In this document: positions 36,243-47,241 of the stretch, piece after piece
Position numbering within the stretch: the stretch's first letter is position 1
How the letters are laid out: the number at the start of each line of letters is the position of its first letter
NCBI RefSeq assembly: GCF_027568395.1
Contig: NZ_JANKZL010000006.1
Span: forward strand, 310,001-374,000
Source of the DNA: Aminobacter sp. HY435
Lineage (GTDB): Bacteria; Pseudomonadota; Alphaproteobacteria; Rhizobiales; Rhizobiaceae
Direction: 5' to 3'
Length of the DNA: 64,000 nucleotides
The notes under the pieces: model-generated
What the model was told of the DNA's origin: nothing
Database searches by the model: none
Seen by the model: the letters and a program-made list of their open reading frames with translations, nothing else
Program-made: the position numbers and the translations under genes

Positions 36243-36655
36243 TATTCTCGGCCGAAGGTGACGTCGCGATGCGCCGAGCGCAACGAGACCGAGAACCCGG
36301 CGAGCACGTCGAGCAGCGCAATCACCATCAGGATGAAGAATACCGAGTGCGCGGCCGCGCGCACCAGCAGGAACTCGACCAGGAACGCGACGAACACGAA
36401 GGTCGATAGCAGATGGTCGACGACCGAGGCGCTGGTCGTGCGCGTCGCCTTGACGATTTCAACGAAGAACAACAGCAGCGCGACGACCACAAGCAGGTCG
36501 CCGAGGGACAGGCTGAACACGCCGCCCGACATCATGGTCAGCGAGACCACCTCGATCGACCACGGATCGCTGGCCGGACCGGCCCCGAACAAGCCCGCCA
36601 ACCCTGCATTGAACAGAATAAAGGGTATGATCAGAAGAGGAATGCCAGCGAGCAT
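36242..36655 (-). CDS. small conserved-looking membrane protein
   Basis: A 137-residue protein with four hydrophobic helices: residues 1-24, 46-66, 83-103 and 105-124. It starts MLAGIPLLIIPFILFN. The third helix is preceded by a short charged loop (KATRTTSASVVDH), and the C-terminus is charged and cytoplasmic by the positive-inside rule. I do not recognise a characterised family; rhizobial genomes contain similar short four-helix proteins. The neighbours (an HbpS-like gene and rpmF) give no functional hint. Confidence 0.7.
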   Translation of the reverse strand: MLAGIPLLIIPFILFNAGLAGLFGAGPASDPWSIEVVSLTMMSGGVFSLSLGDLLVVVALLLFFVEIVKATRTTSASVVDHLLSTFVFVAFLVEFLLVRAAAHSVFFILMVIALLDVLAGFSVSLRSAHRDVTFGRE

Positions 36656-36843
36656 GGAGCCTTCTCCGCGTTGCGCCGGCGCCTTGCGGCATCGCGGCCC
36701 GGGCCCGACCCCGTAAATCGGAATCGATCCCCGAAAAGAATCATGCCGAGCTTCAAACTACTACAGCCGCCTTGGCTCGTCGGACAATGGTCCGACGTCG
36801 CTCATATCAGTCGCGAAGCTTCGAATTGCCGGCCGGCACGCAA

Positions 36844-36876
36844 AAAGAAAGGACCGGCAGGGCCGGTCCTTTCTTT
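36844..36876. terminator. strong bidirectional terminator after rpmF
   Basis: A perfect 15-bp stem (36844-36858 with 36862-36876), loop AGG, with A-run on one side and T-rich stretch on the other. It can end rpmF on the minus strand and any transcript from the left. Confidence 0.85.
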
Positions 36877-36901
36877 ATCACGCGTGACGCGGAAAAGCTT
36901 C

Positions 36902-37084
36902 TCAGCTTTCCTTCGGCGTCAGAACCTGGCGACCGCGGTACATGCCGGTCTTCAGGTCGATGTGATGCGGACGGCGCATCTCACCGGAATTCTTGTCCTC
37001 GACGTAGGTCGGCGCCTTGAGGGCATCGGCCGAACGGCGCATGCCGCGCTTGGACGGGGAGGTTTTTCGTTTTGGAACAGCCAT
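36902..37084 (-). CDS. rpmF: 50S ribosomal protein L32
   Basis: A 60-residue basic ribosomal protein starting [20 protein letters not shown], the invariant L32 start, and ending in [13 protein letters not shown]. The alphaproteobacterial form lacks the zinc-binding cysteines found in some other L32 proteins; none are present here. ATG 37084 is the family start. mtgA lies upstream on the same strand, as it does in many Rhizobiales. Confidence 0.96.
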   Translation of the reverse strand: MAVPKRKTSPSKRGMRRSADALKAPTYVEDKNSGEMRRPHHIDLKTGMYRGRQVLTPKES

Positions 37085-37239
37085 GGATATACTCCACCAA
37101 TCGGTCAATTGACCCTGTTCGCCCTCGTGAAAGGGCCGCTCCAAGGCCGGAAACTGAGATAAGTTGGCGAGCCTATACACGGCGAAACCGCCGTTGACCA
37201 GCCCGAACCGACTCTTTTTTCAAGCCAGCCACATACTAG

Positions 37240-37989
37240 TCAGTCGAGACACTGGACGTAGGCGCCTGCTCGAGACGCACGCCGCTCTATGACCGAAGCC
37301 AGACGCCGAAGGCCAGGCCCCGGCTTGGCCGGGTTGCGCGCCGCCGGATTGGGCAAGGTGACCGCGAGAAGTGCCGCCTGCCGGCGCGACAGCTGCTTCG
37401 CCGGTTTGCCGAAATAGTGCTGCGACGCCGCCTCTATGCCGTAGATGTTCGGCCCCCATTCGGCGATGTTGAGGTAGATTTCCATGATCCGGCGCTTGGG
37501 CACCAGCGCGTCGAAGTAGATTGCCAGCGGCAGCTCGACAACCTTGCGCACGAACGAGCGCCCGTTCCACAGGAACAGGTTCTTCACCGTCTGCATGGGG
37601 ATTGTCGATGCGCCGCGAGTCGCCTCGCCGTCAAGCGCATCGCTGATCACGCCCCTGAGCTCGCCAAGGTCGACGCCGCGATGCGAGCAGAACTGCCCGT
37701 CCTCGGACATGATCACAGAATGGGCGAGAACCGGCGCGATGTCGCCGAGCGCTACCCATTGCCGGTCATAGCCCCTCAAGGTCGCGAGATCCTTGAGCAT
37801 CAGGGTCGACACCGGATGCACGAAAGGCGGCAGGTAGAGCACCGTCAGAACGACAGGCAGCGCCGCCATCACCGCGATCGCGAGCACACCGAGCCGCATC
37901 CAGCGACGCAGACCACCACGCGAGGAAAACCCGCGTCTTGCTCCCATCTCCAGCCTTTCGGTTTCCGGCTCTACGATCGGTTCCGACAA
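37240..37989 (-). CDS. mtgA: monofunctional biosynthetic peptidoglycan transglycosylase MtgA
   Basis: A GT51 enzyme that polymerises lipid II into glycan strands on the periplasmic face. After an N-terminal cytoplasmic tail and one membrane helix (about residues 32-54), the catalytic domain shows the first GT51 motif [13 protein letters not shown] with the catalytic Glu, [16 protein letters not shown], the second Glu region [15 protein letters not shown] and the end motif [17 protein letters not shown]. The reading frame given starts at TTG; an ATG at 37947 preceded by AAAGG gives a 235-residue form and may be the real start. Confidence 0.94.
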   Translation of the reverse strand: MSEPIVEPETERLEMGARRGFSSRGGLRRWMRLGVLAIAVMAALPVVLTVLYLPPFVHPVSTLMLKDLATLRGYDRQWVALGDIAPVLAHSVIMSEDGQFCSHRGVDLGELRGVISDALDGEATRGASTIPMQTVKNLFLWNGRSFVRKVVELPLAIYFDALVPKRRIMEIYLNIAEWGPNIYGIEAASQHYFGKPAKQLSRRQAALLAVTLPNPAARNPAKPGPGLRRLASVIERRASRAGAYVQCLD

Positions 37990-38076
37990 CCCACCCTGCC
38001 CTTGCCTGTCAGCCTTTCGGCATAAAGGCGGTTGGCTTCTTGCGCAACGCCTGACTGTCGGCTACCGCTCGCCGCC

Positions 38077-38994
38077 ATGACGATCGACAGCGATATCATG
38101 TTCGAAACCGCCCTTCGCTTGCGCGCCGACGCGGTGGAGACGGAACTCAGGCTCCTGCTGAGCGAGCAAATCCTGCCGGGCGAAATCGTCCGGCCCCAGC
38201 ATCTGATGGCGGCGATGCGTCATGGCGCGCTCAACGGCGGCAAGCGACTGCGGCCGTTTCTCGTTCTCGAAAGTGCTGCCCTGTTCGACGCCGACGGCGA
38301 AGCGGCGCTGCGCATCGCGACCGCGCTTGAATGCGTGCATTGCTATTCGCTGATCCACGACGACCTGCCCGCAATGGACGATGACGACCTGCGCCGTGGC
38401 CAGCCGACCGTGCACAAGGCCTTCGACGAGGCAACCGCGATCCTCGCCGGCGACGGCCTGTTGACCCATGCCTTCGACATCATAGCCGACGAGGCGACGC
38501 AACTGCCGGCCGACCGCCGGGCAGCACTTGTGCTGGCGCTGGCGCGCGCCGCCGGTCCGGGCGGCATGGTTGGTGGCCAGGCGCTCGACCTCGACGCCGA
38601 GCGCAACAAGCCCGACGAAGCCGGCATCATCCGCCTGCAGGCGATGAAGACCGGGGCCTTGCTGCGCTTTGCCTGCGAAGCCGGGGCCATCATCGCCGGG
38701 GCTTCGCCTCAGGATCGCGAGAGGCTGGCTGAATTCGGTTCGGCTATCGGCCTTGCCTTCCAGCTCGCCGACGATCTTCTCGACCTGACGGCGGACGCGG
38801 AGACGATGGGCAAGGCAACCGGCAAGGACGCCGCCGCCGGCAAGGCGACGCTGGTTTCGCTGCATGGCGCCAACTGGGCAAGAACGCAACTCGCCGGGCT
38901 TGTCGGCCAGGCCCACAACCTGATCGAGCCTTTCGGCGAGCGGGCGATCATGCTGAAAGCCGCCGCAAGCTTTATTGCCAACCGCAACAGTTGA
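38077..38994 (+). CDS. ispA: short-chain polyprenyl diphosphate synthase (farnesyl/geranyl type)
   Basis: Condenses IPP with allylic diphosphates to make the C15 (or C20) precursor of undecaprenyl and quinone chains. The 305 residues carry GGKRLRP for IPP, the first aspartate-rich motif DDLPAMD (residues 95-101, with the two-residue insertion of bacterial FPP synthases), GDGLLTHAF, GGMVGGQALD, KTGALLRF and the second motif FQLADDLLD. The insertion in the first motif favours farnesyl diphosphate synthase. ATG 38077 is the family-like start. ispG of the same pathway lies 5 kb downstream on the other strand. Confidence 0.92.
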   Translation: MTIDSDIMFETALRLRADAVETELRLLLSEQILPGEIVRPQHLMAAMRHGALNGGKRLRPFLVLESAALFDADGEAALRIATALECVHCYSLIHDDLPAMDDDDLRRGQPTVHKAFDEATAILAGDGLLTHAFDIIADEATQLPADRRAALVLALARAAGPGGMVGGQALDLDAERNKPDEAGIIRLQAMKTGALLRFACEAGAIIAGASPQDRERLAEFGSAIGLAFQLADDLLDLTADAETMGKATGKDAAAGKATLVSLHGANWARTQLAGLVGQAHNLIEPFGERAIMLKAAASFIANRNS

Positions 38995-39113
38995 ACAATG
39001 CTTCGCTTTGACTGTTGCAACCTGCGCGGGCGACCGCGCAGGGTTAGAAACTCTTAATGTTAATGGTGTCTATTCCGGCTCGTTAAGATTGTGCGTATGT
39101 GTTGGGGTTGCGC

Positions 39114-41444
39114 ATGCCGGAGCACTCGTCCTTCATCCGTTCTATACGGATCAGATACCTGTCGGGTCTCCTGATCTTCGCGCTGACCTCTGCCGCGGTC
39201 ATGGCTGCCTTCAGCAATGGCAACGCCTATCGCCGCAGCGTCGACGCCATCGCAACCGAGCTGCTTTCCTTCACGCGCGACCTGCGCAACGCCTCCAACT
39301 TCACTGAAACGACCACCTCCGCCTGGCGGCCCGAGACGCGCGAGGCGCTTGCCGCCGCCGCACGCAACCATGCGGCCAGGATCGAGGCAGGCATCGAAAG
39401 CCTGACCGCGGCAATCGCCGGGGTGCGCCCCGCAATGGGCGAAAAGTCGCTGCGCGAACTCGACAGCGCCGCCGTCAACGGCGATCTGTTCTGGTCGGCC
39501 CGCGACATGGCCCTCAACCTGACCGGCCTGGCTGCGGCGCAGAAGCCGGATGAATGGACCCACCGCGCGATTCGCAACCAGAACGACCTGTTCGCCCAGC
39601 CGATGCTCATCAGGGCGCGCAATGTCATGGAGGAGGAGCGCAAGCTTGCCGAGGCGCGCAGCGACAGGCTGCTGATGACCGCAAGCCTGCTTTTGGTGCT
39701 CGTCATCGGCGCCGTCGCCCTGTGGGTGTTCCGCCCGATGGAAAGCGCCATCCGCAAGGCTTTCGCCGAAAGCTCTGCCTCCTTGGCCAAGGCGGAGGCC
39801 GCCGACCGCGCCAAGTCGGAATTCCTCGCCAACATGAGCCATGAGATCCGCACGCCGATGAACGGGGTGCTCGGCATGGCCGAACTTCTGGCGCGAACAG
39901 ACCTGACGCCGCGCCAAAAAACCTTCACCGATGTCATCGTGAAGTCGGGCAACGCGCTTTTGACCATCATCAACGACGTGCTCGATTTCTCCAAGATCAA
40001 TGCCGGTCAGCTGACGCTCGATCCGGCACCTTTTGCTCTCGGCGAAGCGGTCGAGGACGTCGCCACCCTGATCTCCGCCCGGGTCGCCGAAAAGAACCTC
40101 GAGCTCATCGTCCGCATCGATCCCAAGCTACCGACCCATCTCGTCGGCGATGTCGGGCGTTTCCGCCAGATCATCACCAACATGCTCGGCAACGCGGTCA
40201 AGTTCACCGAACGCGGCCACGTGCTTGTCGATGTGTCGGGCCAGCAGACCGACGACATGGTGGCGCTCAAGGTCCGCGTCGAGGACACCGGCATCGGCAT
40301 TCCCGCCGACAAGCTGCAGAGCGTCTTCGAGAAGTTCGCCCAGGTCGACGGCAGCTCGACCCGCCGCCACGAGGGCACCGGACTTGGGCTCGCCATCGCC
40401 GCACGCCTTGTCGACCTGATGCACGGCCATATCGGCGTTGAGAGTGAGCTCGGCAAGGGCTCGGTCTTCTGGTTCACGGCGATGTTGCCGGTCTACGAAG
40501 CGCAGGAGAGTGGCGGCATCGTCCCGGTCGACGTCACCGGCGCGCGCGTGCTGGTCGTCGACGACAATCCCGTCAACCGCGAGATCCTGCTCGAGCAGCT
40601 GCGCAGCTGGGGCTTCGACTGCGCCGCCGCCGAAAGCGGCGCCATCGGCCTTGCCTTCCTCGACCGCGCCGCGCAACTCGGCGCCAGCGTCGACTGCGTC
40701 ATCCTCGACTACCAGATGCCGGGCATGAACGGCGCCGACGTCGCCAAGGCGATCGCCGCCGACAGCCGTACATCTTCGATCCCGGTCGTGCTGCTGACTT
40801 CCGTCGACCAGGTCGACTTCGGCCGCATGGTGCTGGATTTCGGCATCGCCGCCCACCTCACCAAGCCGGCGCGTTCGGCGGTGCTGCTCGGCACCGTCAT
40901 CGCCGCCGTGCAAAAGGCGCGCGCGCAGAGCTCCAGGACCGAATTCGTGCGCGAGCCCGTCCGGCATGCGCCGCCGCCCTTCACCGTCATTCGCGGTCCG
41001 GCCCCCACCCCCCTGGTCCAGCCGGAGCCGATGTCGCTGCATGGCGAGGCGCTCGACGTTCTGGTGGCGGAGGACAACGAGGTCAACCAGCTCGTCTTCG
41101 GTCAAATCCTGTCCGGCCTCGGCCTCAGCCACCGCATCGCCGGCAACGGCCGCACGGCGGTGGAGATGTACCGCACCTTTGGTCCCAAGCTGGTGCTGAT
41201 GGATGTCTCGATGCCGGAAATGAACGGCTACGAGGCCACCCGCGCCATCCGCGCCGAGGAGGCCGATAGCGGCCGGCACACCCCGATCATCGGCGTGACC
41301 GCGCATGCGCTGAAGGGCGACCGCGAAAAATGCATCGAGGCCGGCATGGACGACTACCTGCCCAAGCCGGTGTCGCCGGACAAGCTGGGCGCCAAGATCG
41401 GCACATGGCTCAGCGAAAGCATCGAGTTGGTGCAGTCGGCCTGA
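39114..41444 (+). CDS. hybrid sensor histidine kinase with two receiver domains
   Basis: An inner-membrane two-component kinase of 776 residues. Two membrane helices (about residues 11-30 and 190-208) enclose a helical periplasmic sensor of about 160 residues with no recognised ligand fold. HisKA follows with the H-box [15 protein letters not shown] (His243), then HATPase_c with N-box [28 protein letters not shown]. Two receiver domains come next: REC1 [10 protein letters not shown] with Asp532, REC2 [10 protein letters not shown] with Asp697 and the terminal Lys in LPKPVS. There is no Hpt domain, so the phosphorelay partner is elsewhere. A GTG at 39099 could add five residues. Confidence 0.93.
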   Translation: MPEHSSFIRSIRIRYLSGLLIFALTSAAVMAAFSNGNAYRRSVDAIATELLSFTRDLRNASNFTETTTSAWRPETREALAAAARNHAARIEAGIESLTAAIAGVRPAMGEKSLRELDSAAVNGDLFWSARDMALNLTGLAAAQKPDEWTHRAIRNQNDLFAQPMLIRARNVMEEERKLAEARSDRLLMTASLLLVLVIGAVALWVFRPMESAIRKAFAESSASLAKAEAADRAKSEFLANMSHEIRTPMNGVLGMAELLARTDLTPRQKTFTDVIVKSGNALLTIINDVLDFSKINAGQLTLDPAPFALGEAVEDVATLISARVAEKNLELIVRIDPKLPTHLVGDVGRFRQIITNMLGNAVKFTERGHVLVDVSGQQTDDMVALKVRVEDTGIGIPADKLQSVFEKFAQVDGSSTRRHEGTGLGLAIAARLVDLMHGHIGVESELGKGSVFWFTAMLPVYEAQESGGIVPVDVTGARVLVVDDNPVNREILLEQLRSWGFDCAAAESGAIGLAFLDRAAQLGASVDCVILDYQMPGMNGADVAKAIAADSRTSSIPVVLLTSVDQVDFGRMVLDFGIAAHLTKPARSAVLLGTVIAAVQKARAQSSRTEFVREPVRHAPPPFTVIRGPAPTPLVQPEPMSLHGEALDVLVAEDNEVNQLVFGQILSGLGLSHRIAGNGRTAVEMYRTFGPKLVLMDVSMPEMNGYEATRAIRAEEADSGRHTPIIGVTAHALKGDREKCIEAGMDDYLPKPVSPDKLGAKIGTWLSESIELVQSA

Positions 41445-41605
41445 CCCGAATTCGGTGCGGGATCTGCGTTCCGCCCCTTTATGACTTTCCTATTTCTTCG
41501 GGTGTTTGCCTCTCTCGAATACTGATGCGGCGGCTCTTAGCTTCCTGGGCGCACCGGACGACGGCAGACCCTGCCGCTCCGGCGCGAAACAAAAGGAAGA
41601 TCTCC

Positions 41606-41785
41606 ATGCTTCGCACCCATATCCCGGACAGGTTCGTCCATTCGGAAATCCCCGACGTCAGGCAGCCCGCCAACGATCAGCGCCCGGTCAGGGGCCAGAC
41701 CGACCCGTTCATGTTCACGCGCCTGTTTTTTGTCACGGCCGTCGTGCTCGGCGGACTGGCGCTTGCCAGCATGCTCGCGACCTGA
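41606..41785 (+). CDS. small single-helix membrane protein
   Basis: A 59-residue protein with a polar, charged N-terminal half (IPDRFVHSEIPDVRQ, QRPVRGQTDPFMFTR) and one hydrophobic C-terminal helix (LFFVTAVVLGGLALASMLA). ATG 41606 has AGGAAGA six bases upstream, the best ribosome-binding site nearby, and the gene ends 14 bp before the PTS IIA start, suggesting one transcript. I do not know the family; a tail-anchored regulator or assembly factor is one possibility. The longer ORF frame from 41330 overlaps the kinase gene and is not used. Confidence 0.6.
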   Translation: MLRTHIPDRFVHSEIPDVRQPANDQRPVRGQTDPFMFTRLFFVTAVVLGGLALASMLAT

Positions 41786-41799
41786 CGGCGCGCCGACCA

Positions 41800-42276
41800 A
41801 TGAACTTCCATGACGTCATACAGCCCGAGGACGTCATCCTCGGGCTTGAGGTCGACAGCAAGACGCGGTTGCTCAAGGAGCTTGCCCGTCACGCCGCCCA
41901 GCGCAGCGATGCCAGCGCTTCCGACATCACCGCAGCGCTGGCCGCGCGGGAACGGCTCGGCTCCACAGGGCTCGGAGACGGCATCGCCATTCCGCACGCC
42001 AAGGTGCGCGGCCTGGCGAAGCCGTTCGCCGCTTTTGTCCGTCTCGCCAGGCCCTGCCCATTCGAAGCGGTCGACGACCAGAACGTCGACATCGTGGTTC
42101 TGCTGCTGCTGCCGGAGACATCGCCCAAAGAGTATCTCAACCTGCTTGCCAGGATCGCCCGCCTGCTGCGCGACGCAGAGCTGGTGGCACGCCTCCGTCA
42201 GAGCGACGACACAGCCGCCATCCATCGTCTGCTCGGTGGCGACCCGTCGTTATCTACGGCCACCGCCGCCGCCTGA
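41800..42276 (+). CDS. PTS IIA domain protein (PtsN-like)
   Basis: A 158-residue EIIA of the fructose/mannitol-nitrogen family. The phosphorylated His lies in GDGIAIPHAKV, preceded by the typical AALAARERLGSTGLG. PVDF-like PCPFEAVDDQNVDIVVLLLLPE and HLNLLARIARLLRD-type helices complete the domain. PtsN regulates nitrogen, potassium and PHB metabolism in rhizobia and relatives, but canonical ptsN usually sits beside rpoN/hpf; here it does not, so this may be a second paralogue. The last 15 residues are Ser/Thr/Ala-rich and unstructured. Confidence 0.85.
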   Translation: MNFHDVIQPEDVILGLEVDSKTRLLKELARHAAQRSDASASDITAALAARERLGSTGLGDGIAIPHAKVRGLAKPFAAFVRLARPCPFEAVDDQNVDIVVLLLLPETSPKEYLNLLARIARLLRDAELVARLRQSDDTAAIHRLLGGDPSLSTATAAA

Positions 42277-42287
42277 ACGATCAGTCG

Positions 42288-43142
42288 TCAGCGGTTCCTG
42301 ACGACGATGCAGGAACCGCCGATGCCCCGCAACTTGCCGCAGATGATGCCCGCTTCGGCGCGGTCGTCGGCGCCGATACGCACCGCATAGAGGCCGCGCC
42401 TGCCGATCGGCGTGCGCACCCGACTGACCACCGGATCGTGGTCGCCCAGAAGCGCCGGAAAGCGTCCCTGGATGCGCTGCCATTGCTTGATAGCCGCCGA
42501 ACGCCGGAAGTTGCCTGCGACCTGGATGCCCCACGGCTTGGCGTGGACTGTGGCCATCGCAACCGTCGCCGACATGATGATGGGCAGGTTGCGGCAGGCT
42601 TCGAGAAACGTCGCCTTGGCATCGAGCGGCCGGTTGGTGCCGGCATGGGTCTTTTCAGAAAAATTGTCGGCGGGCTCGCCCATGATGTCGAGCACGTAGT
42701 CTTCGGTCTCGAGCGGCAGGAACCCTCCCGAGGACAACCAGCGCGTCACCCGGTTCTCGCCGGCATTGTAGGCCGCGGCCGCCAGCCCGAGATTGCCGAA
42801 ACCGGTCTTCAGTTCGCCGAGATAGCGCGCCGAGGCCGGAATCGCCTGCTCCATGTCGAACGGGTCGGCAAGGCCGCGCATGCGTGCCGTCCCGGGCATG
42901 AACTGGGCGATGCCTTCCGCCCCCGCCGGACTGACCGCATTGGGGTCGAAACGGCTTTCCTTCCAGATCAGGCGGGCGAAGAACTCGCTGGGCAGCCCAT
43001 GCCGCCTGGCATGAGTGTCGATCAGATCGCAGACGCGAGCGACGTGATCCTTCTTGCGCGAGCGTGGCGGGTCGGCCAGCGCCTCGGCGCACATGGTCAG
43101 GGCGACGAGGAATGCCAGTGCAACCCTCGCCGTGACCGCCAT
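42288..43142 (-). CDS. lytic transglycosylase with C-terminal SPOR-like domain
   Basis: A secreted peptidoglycan-cleaving enzyme of 284 residues. A signal peptide ends at AEALA. The SLT (family 1) domain has the catalytic Glu in LIWKESRFDPNAVSPAGAEG, then GIAQFMPGTA, and AAAYNAGENRVTRWL. The C-terminal 90 residues (KPWGIQVAGNFRRSAAIKQWQRIQ to GSCIVVRNR) fit a SPOR-type glycan-binding domain. The start ATG is two bases after the ispG stop, so the gene is translationally coupled to ispG. The ORF extension to 43406 lies in ispG and is rejected. Confidence 0.9.
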   Translation of the reverse strand: MAVTARVALAFLVALTMCAEALADPPRSRKKDHVARVCDLIDTHARRHGLPSEFFARLIWKESRFDPNAVSPAGAEGIAQFMPGTARMRGLADPFDMEQAIPASARYLGELKTGFGNLGLAAAAYNAGENRVTRWLSSGGFLPLETEDYVLDIMGEPADNFSEKTHAGTNRPLDAKATFLEACRNLPIIMSATVAMATVHAKPWGIQVAGNFRRSAAIKQWQRIQGRFPALLGDHDPVVSRVRTPIGRRGLYAVRIGADDRAEAGIICGKLRGIGGSCIVVRNR

Positions 43143-43144
43143 CC

Positions 43145-44398
<1,254 letters not shown>

Positions 44399-44457
44399 GG
44401 ACGGCCTTTGTAAGCTCGAGGTATCAGCGTCTGAGGTGGCGCGTGCTGGGCGCGATG

Positions 44458-45231
44458 TCAATATCGCAGGTCGCCGCGCCCGCCAAGGGCGAAGCTGGGC
44501 TGGCTGGCGACCACGATGATTTCAGCGCTCATGGCAAGCAGTGGCGACCGGTCCCAGTCGCCGTACCATGCGACTTCGCCGAAGCCTGCGCCGGCAAGCG
44601 CCGTGGCCAGTTGCGCCGGCTCGACGAACCGCAGCGTGCTGGGCGCGATCACGGCATCGCCGTTTCCGAAGCGGAAATGGCTGGCGTAGCTGACCATCTG
44701 GCCATCCATAGCCGTGACCTCGTAGTGAACATCGACAGATCCGACGCCCGCGATGTCGAGCCGCCGCCGCGTCGCCTCAGGCGTCCATTGCAGCCACTGC
44801 CGACGCGCCGGATTGCGGGTTTCGAAAATGAGGCGGCCATCGGGCGCGAGATGCCGGCGAAGATTGCCGAGCGCCGCGGATATCGCCTCGTCGCTGAGAA
44901 ACACCTGGAAGACATGACCGGTCATGACGATCAGATCGAAGCGCGCCTCAAGATCAAGTCGCGCGGCATCGCTTTCGATCCACTTCACCCTGTCGCCATG
45001 CGGGCGCTGCCTTGCGATGTCGAGCATCGCCGCGGCCGGGTCGGCGCCGGTCACCAGATGGCCGCGCGCGGCAAGGGCCGTCGTCAACAGACCGGTTCCG
45101 CAGCCCATGTCGAGGATGGTTCTTGGCTCGGCGCCAGCCATTTCGAGATAGAAGGCCGAGTCGTCGCCCAACGGATTCAGCGCGTCGTAGACGGCTGCCA
45201 GGCGCGGATCGTGATAGCTGATGTCGGACAT
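44458..45231 (-). CDS. class I SAM-dependent methyltransferase
   Basis: A soluble methyltransferase of 257 residues. Motif I is [19 protein letters not shown], the acidic residue binding ribose follows in VTGADPA, and motif II/III are in [12 protein letters not shown] and [15 protein letters not shown]-terminal 100 residues form a beta-rich substrate lid. The substrate is unknown; similarity of layout is to UbiE/Tam-like small-molecule methyltransferases. ATG 45231 is used since the ORF upstream (to 45279) is not protein-like. It lies 59 bp upstream of ispG on the same strand. Confidence 0.88.
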   Translation of the reverse strand: MSDISYHDPRLAAVYDALNPLGDDSAFYLEMAGAEPRTILDMGCGTGLLTTALAARGHLVTGADPAAAMLDIARQRPHGDRVKWIESDAARLDLEARFDLIVMTGHVFQVFLSDEAISAALGNLRRHLAPDGRLIFETRNPARRQWLQWTPEATRRRLDIAGVGSVDVHYEVTAMDGQMVSYASHFRFGNGDAVIAPSTLRFVEPAQLATALAGAGFGEVAWYGDWDRSPLLAMSAEIIVVASQPSFALGGRGDLRY

Positions 45232-45349
45232 GCGGCAAGAAGTGTCCGAGGCCGGGCGGCTTGTCAATCGAAGCTCCACCTGTCAGCGCCTTGGCTTAAC
45301 AGCGCCGGGGATTGCGCTATGATGGTTCGATCCATGGGGGATGCTGCCG

Positions 45350-45934
45350 ATGCCTCGCCTTGCCTCGCAGTCGCTTGCACTGGTCCTGTGCCTTTTCTCC
45401 GCCTGCGACGTTGCCGCGCAGGCCATCGAGCCGGGGAAGGAAGGCGAGCTGGCCAGTTTTGTTTCGCCCCAGGCAGGTGCCCGCGCCTGCTTCCGGCGCG
45501 TCTACGATCAGGCCCACCTCAAGGGCCATCCGAAGCAGGCGGTGACGGAAATGCAGTTCCGCATCGCCTACTACATCCATGATCCCGACGAGTTCGCACC
45601 AAAAGGCCAGCGCAATTACTATTTCCAGCTGCTGGCGAAGTTGCGCGACACAAAGCAGGCCAAGCCGCTTTCCGCCATGGGCGAGTGCAGCCCGACCGCC
45701 GACGGCAAGGCCATCTTCTGCGGCGTCGATTGCGACGGCGGCGGCGTCAAGGTCAAGCGCAATGACGCCGGCAAGATCCTGGTCGATCTCGAGGCGATCG
45801 GCCGCCTGCGCATGACGGCCGATTGCGGCGAGGACGAGGACAACGCCTTCGAACTGACATCAGGAACCGACGACAAGCGCTTCCTGCTTTCGCAGGTCCC
45901 GGACTCCGAGTGTCCCGCCTACGACGATTGGTAA
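45350..45934 (+). CDS. secreted protein of unknown function
   Basis: A 194-residue exported protein. The signal peptide (LALVLCLFSACDVAAQA) is cleaved before IEPG; the Cys in FSAC makes a lipoprotein possible but the lipobox is poor. The mature part has six cysteines in pairs (ACFRR, ECSP, FCGVDCDGGG, DCGEDED, SECPAYDDW), suggesting disulfides in the periplasm. The motif GVDCDGGGVKVKRNDAGKIL is conserved-looking and Gly/Asp-rich. ATG 45341 is also possible, but only 45350 has GGGGG at proper distance. I do not recognise a named family. Confidence 0.75.
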   Translation: MPRLASQSLALVLCLFSACDVAAQAIEPGKEGELASFVSPQAGARACFRRVYDQAHLKGHPKQAVTEMQFRIAYYIHDPDEFAPKGQRNYYFQLLAKLRDTKQAKPLSAMGECSPTADGKAIFCGVDCDGGGVKVKRNDAGKILVDLEAIGRLRMTADCGEDEDNAFELTSGTDDKRFLLSQVPDSECPAYDDW

Positions 45935-46047
45935 GTCGCGGTTTCGTAAAAATTGTCGGGCGCACGCTTCTATTGCGCCGCCTTGCGCAAATATGCTGCA
46001 TGGCAACATGAACGTTTCCCCGTGACCACTGCCAAGGACTTTTCGAA

Positions 46048-46830
46048 ATGAGCACTCGCAAGACCGCAATTGTCACCGGCTCGACCTCGGGCATCGGGCT
46101 GGCAATTGCCGAAGCCTTCGCCAGGGAAGGCTGCAACGTCGTTCTCAACTCCTTTTCGGACACGCCGGCCGACCACGCCATCGCCGAAAGGCTTGCCACC
46201 GCGCACAAGACCGAGGCCGTCTACCTCAAGGCCGACATGTCGAAGGGCGCGGAATGCCGCACGCTGGTGGCCGAGGCGGCCAAGCGCTTCGGGTCCGTCG
46301 ATATCCTCGTCAACAATGCCGGCATCCAGCATGTCGCCCCCGTCGACGCGTTTCCGACCGACAAGTGGGATGCGATCATCGCTATCAACCTGACCTCGGC
46401 GTTCCACACCATCGCGGCCGCCCTGCCGCTGATGAAGCAGGCCGGCGGCGGGCGGATCATCAACATCGCCTCTGCCCACGGCCTCGTCGCCTCGGCCTAC
46501 AAATCGGCTTATGTGTCGGCCAAGCACGGCATCATGGGGCTGACCAAGACGGTGGCGCTGGAAGTGGCGCAGCAGAACATCACCTGCAATGCCATATGCC
46601 CCGGCTACGTGCTGACGCCGCTGGTCGAGGCCCAGATCCCCGACCAGATGAAGGCGCACAACATGGACCGCGACACTGTCGTGCGCGAGGTCATGCTCGA
46701 CCGCCAGCCGACCAAGGAATTCGTCACCGTCGAGCAGATCGCGGCGACCGCTGTGTTTCTCGCTTCTGACGCCGCAGCCCAGATCAACGGCACCCACATC
46801 TCGGTCGATGGCGGCTGGACCGCGCAATAG
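46048..46830 (+). CDS. bdhA: D-3-hydroxybutyrate dehydrogenase BdhA
   Basis: NAD-dependent SDR that oxidises (R)-3-hydroxybutyrate to acetoacetate, the entry step for using PHB. The 260 residues show TGSTSGIGLAIAEAFA, NNAGIQHV, catalytic Ser in NIASAHGLVAS, YKSAYVSAKHG with Tyr and Lys, and ICPGYVLTPLVEAQI. IQHVAPVDAFPTDKWD and the Gln-rich substrate loop are BdhA-specific. It is followed by the remains of a patatin-like gene, the usual rhizobial neighbour. Confidence 0.95.
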   Translation: MSTRKTAIVTGSTSGIGLAIAEAFAREGCNVVLNSFSDTPADHAIAERLATAHKTEAVYLKADMSKGAECRTLVAEAAKRFGSVDILVNNAGIQHVAPVDAFPTDKWDAIIAINLTSAFHTIAAALPLMKQAGGGRIINIASAHGLVASAYKSAYVSAKHGIMGLTKTVALEVAQQNITCNAICPGYVLTPLVEAQIPDQMKAHNMDRDTVVREVMLDRQPTKEFVTVEQIAATAVFLASDAAAQINGTHISVDGGWTAQ

Positions 46831-46854
46831 CCCCTACCCTCAAAAGGAGCAGAC

Positions 46855-47241
46855 ATGAACGCCATGACTGGAAACGGCACGGCGGAGGAGACGAAACCGA
46901 TCAATATCGCGCTGCAGGGCGGAGGCTCGCACGGAGGTCGGCTTCCGCAAGGCGAGTTCCGCGACATGCGCATGCACCGGATCGATGCCGACGAAGCATT
47001 CGAGGATCTCGTTCCGTCCTCCAAGATCAACGCCGAATGGGCCTTCCTCGAATACTTGCGCGACCTCGGCCGCACCGCAGCCAGCGACTGGCTGGAAGAC
47101 AACTTTGATTCGGTTGGCGAGAGCGCCACACTCGACCTGTCCGGGCAATTCGACGATGGCATGAAGCCGATGCGACAGCCCTCGGCCGGACGCCGCGTTC
47201 GGGAGTTTCTCGCCAGTCGGACCAGGCCGGCGGCTGCTTGA
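46855..47241 (+). pseudogene. patatin-like phospholipase with large internal deletion
   Basis: The 128-residue frame begins like rhizobial patatin-like proteins found next to bdhA (KPINIALQGGGSHG, the oxyanion-hole motif) and ends like them (GEFRDMRMHRIDADEAFEDL, INAEWAFLEYLRDLGR, LDLSGQFDDGMKPMR). The middle is gone: the nucleophile motif GxSxG and the catalytic Asp region are missing. Full-length members have roughly 320-350 residues, so about 600 bp appears deleted near 46933-46945. From memory of the family, the segment after the junction should read GFRKGEF; here it reads GRLPQGEF, which also implies a small frame slip. No lipase activity is expected. Confidence 0.65.

Noticed and set aside
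36716-36770. Possible degenerate copy of a dispersed rhizobial repeat (GAATCGATCCCCGAAAAGAA)
   Set aside because: Only a short stretch looks familiar and I cannot align it to the element at 54395 with confidence.
39055-39100. CtrA box before the hybrid kinase (TTAATGTTAA)
   Set aside because: The spacing between TTAA halves is two bases, not seven.
41330-41785. 151-residue version of the small membrane protein
   Set aside because: The first 92 codons overlap the kinase gene out of frame; the ribosome-binding site is at 41606.
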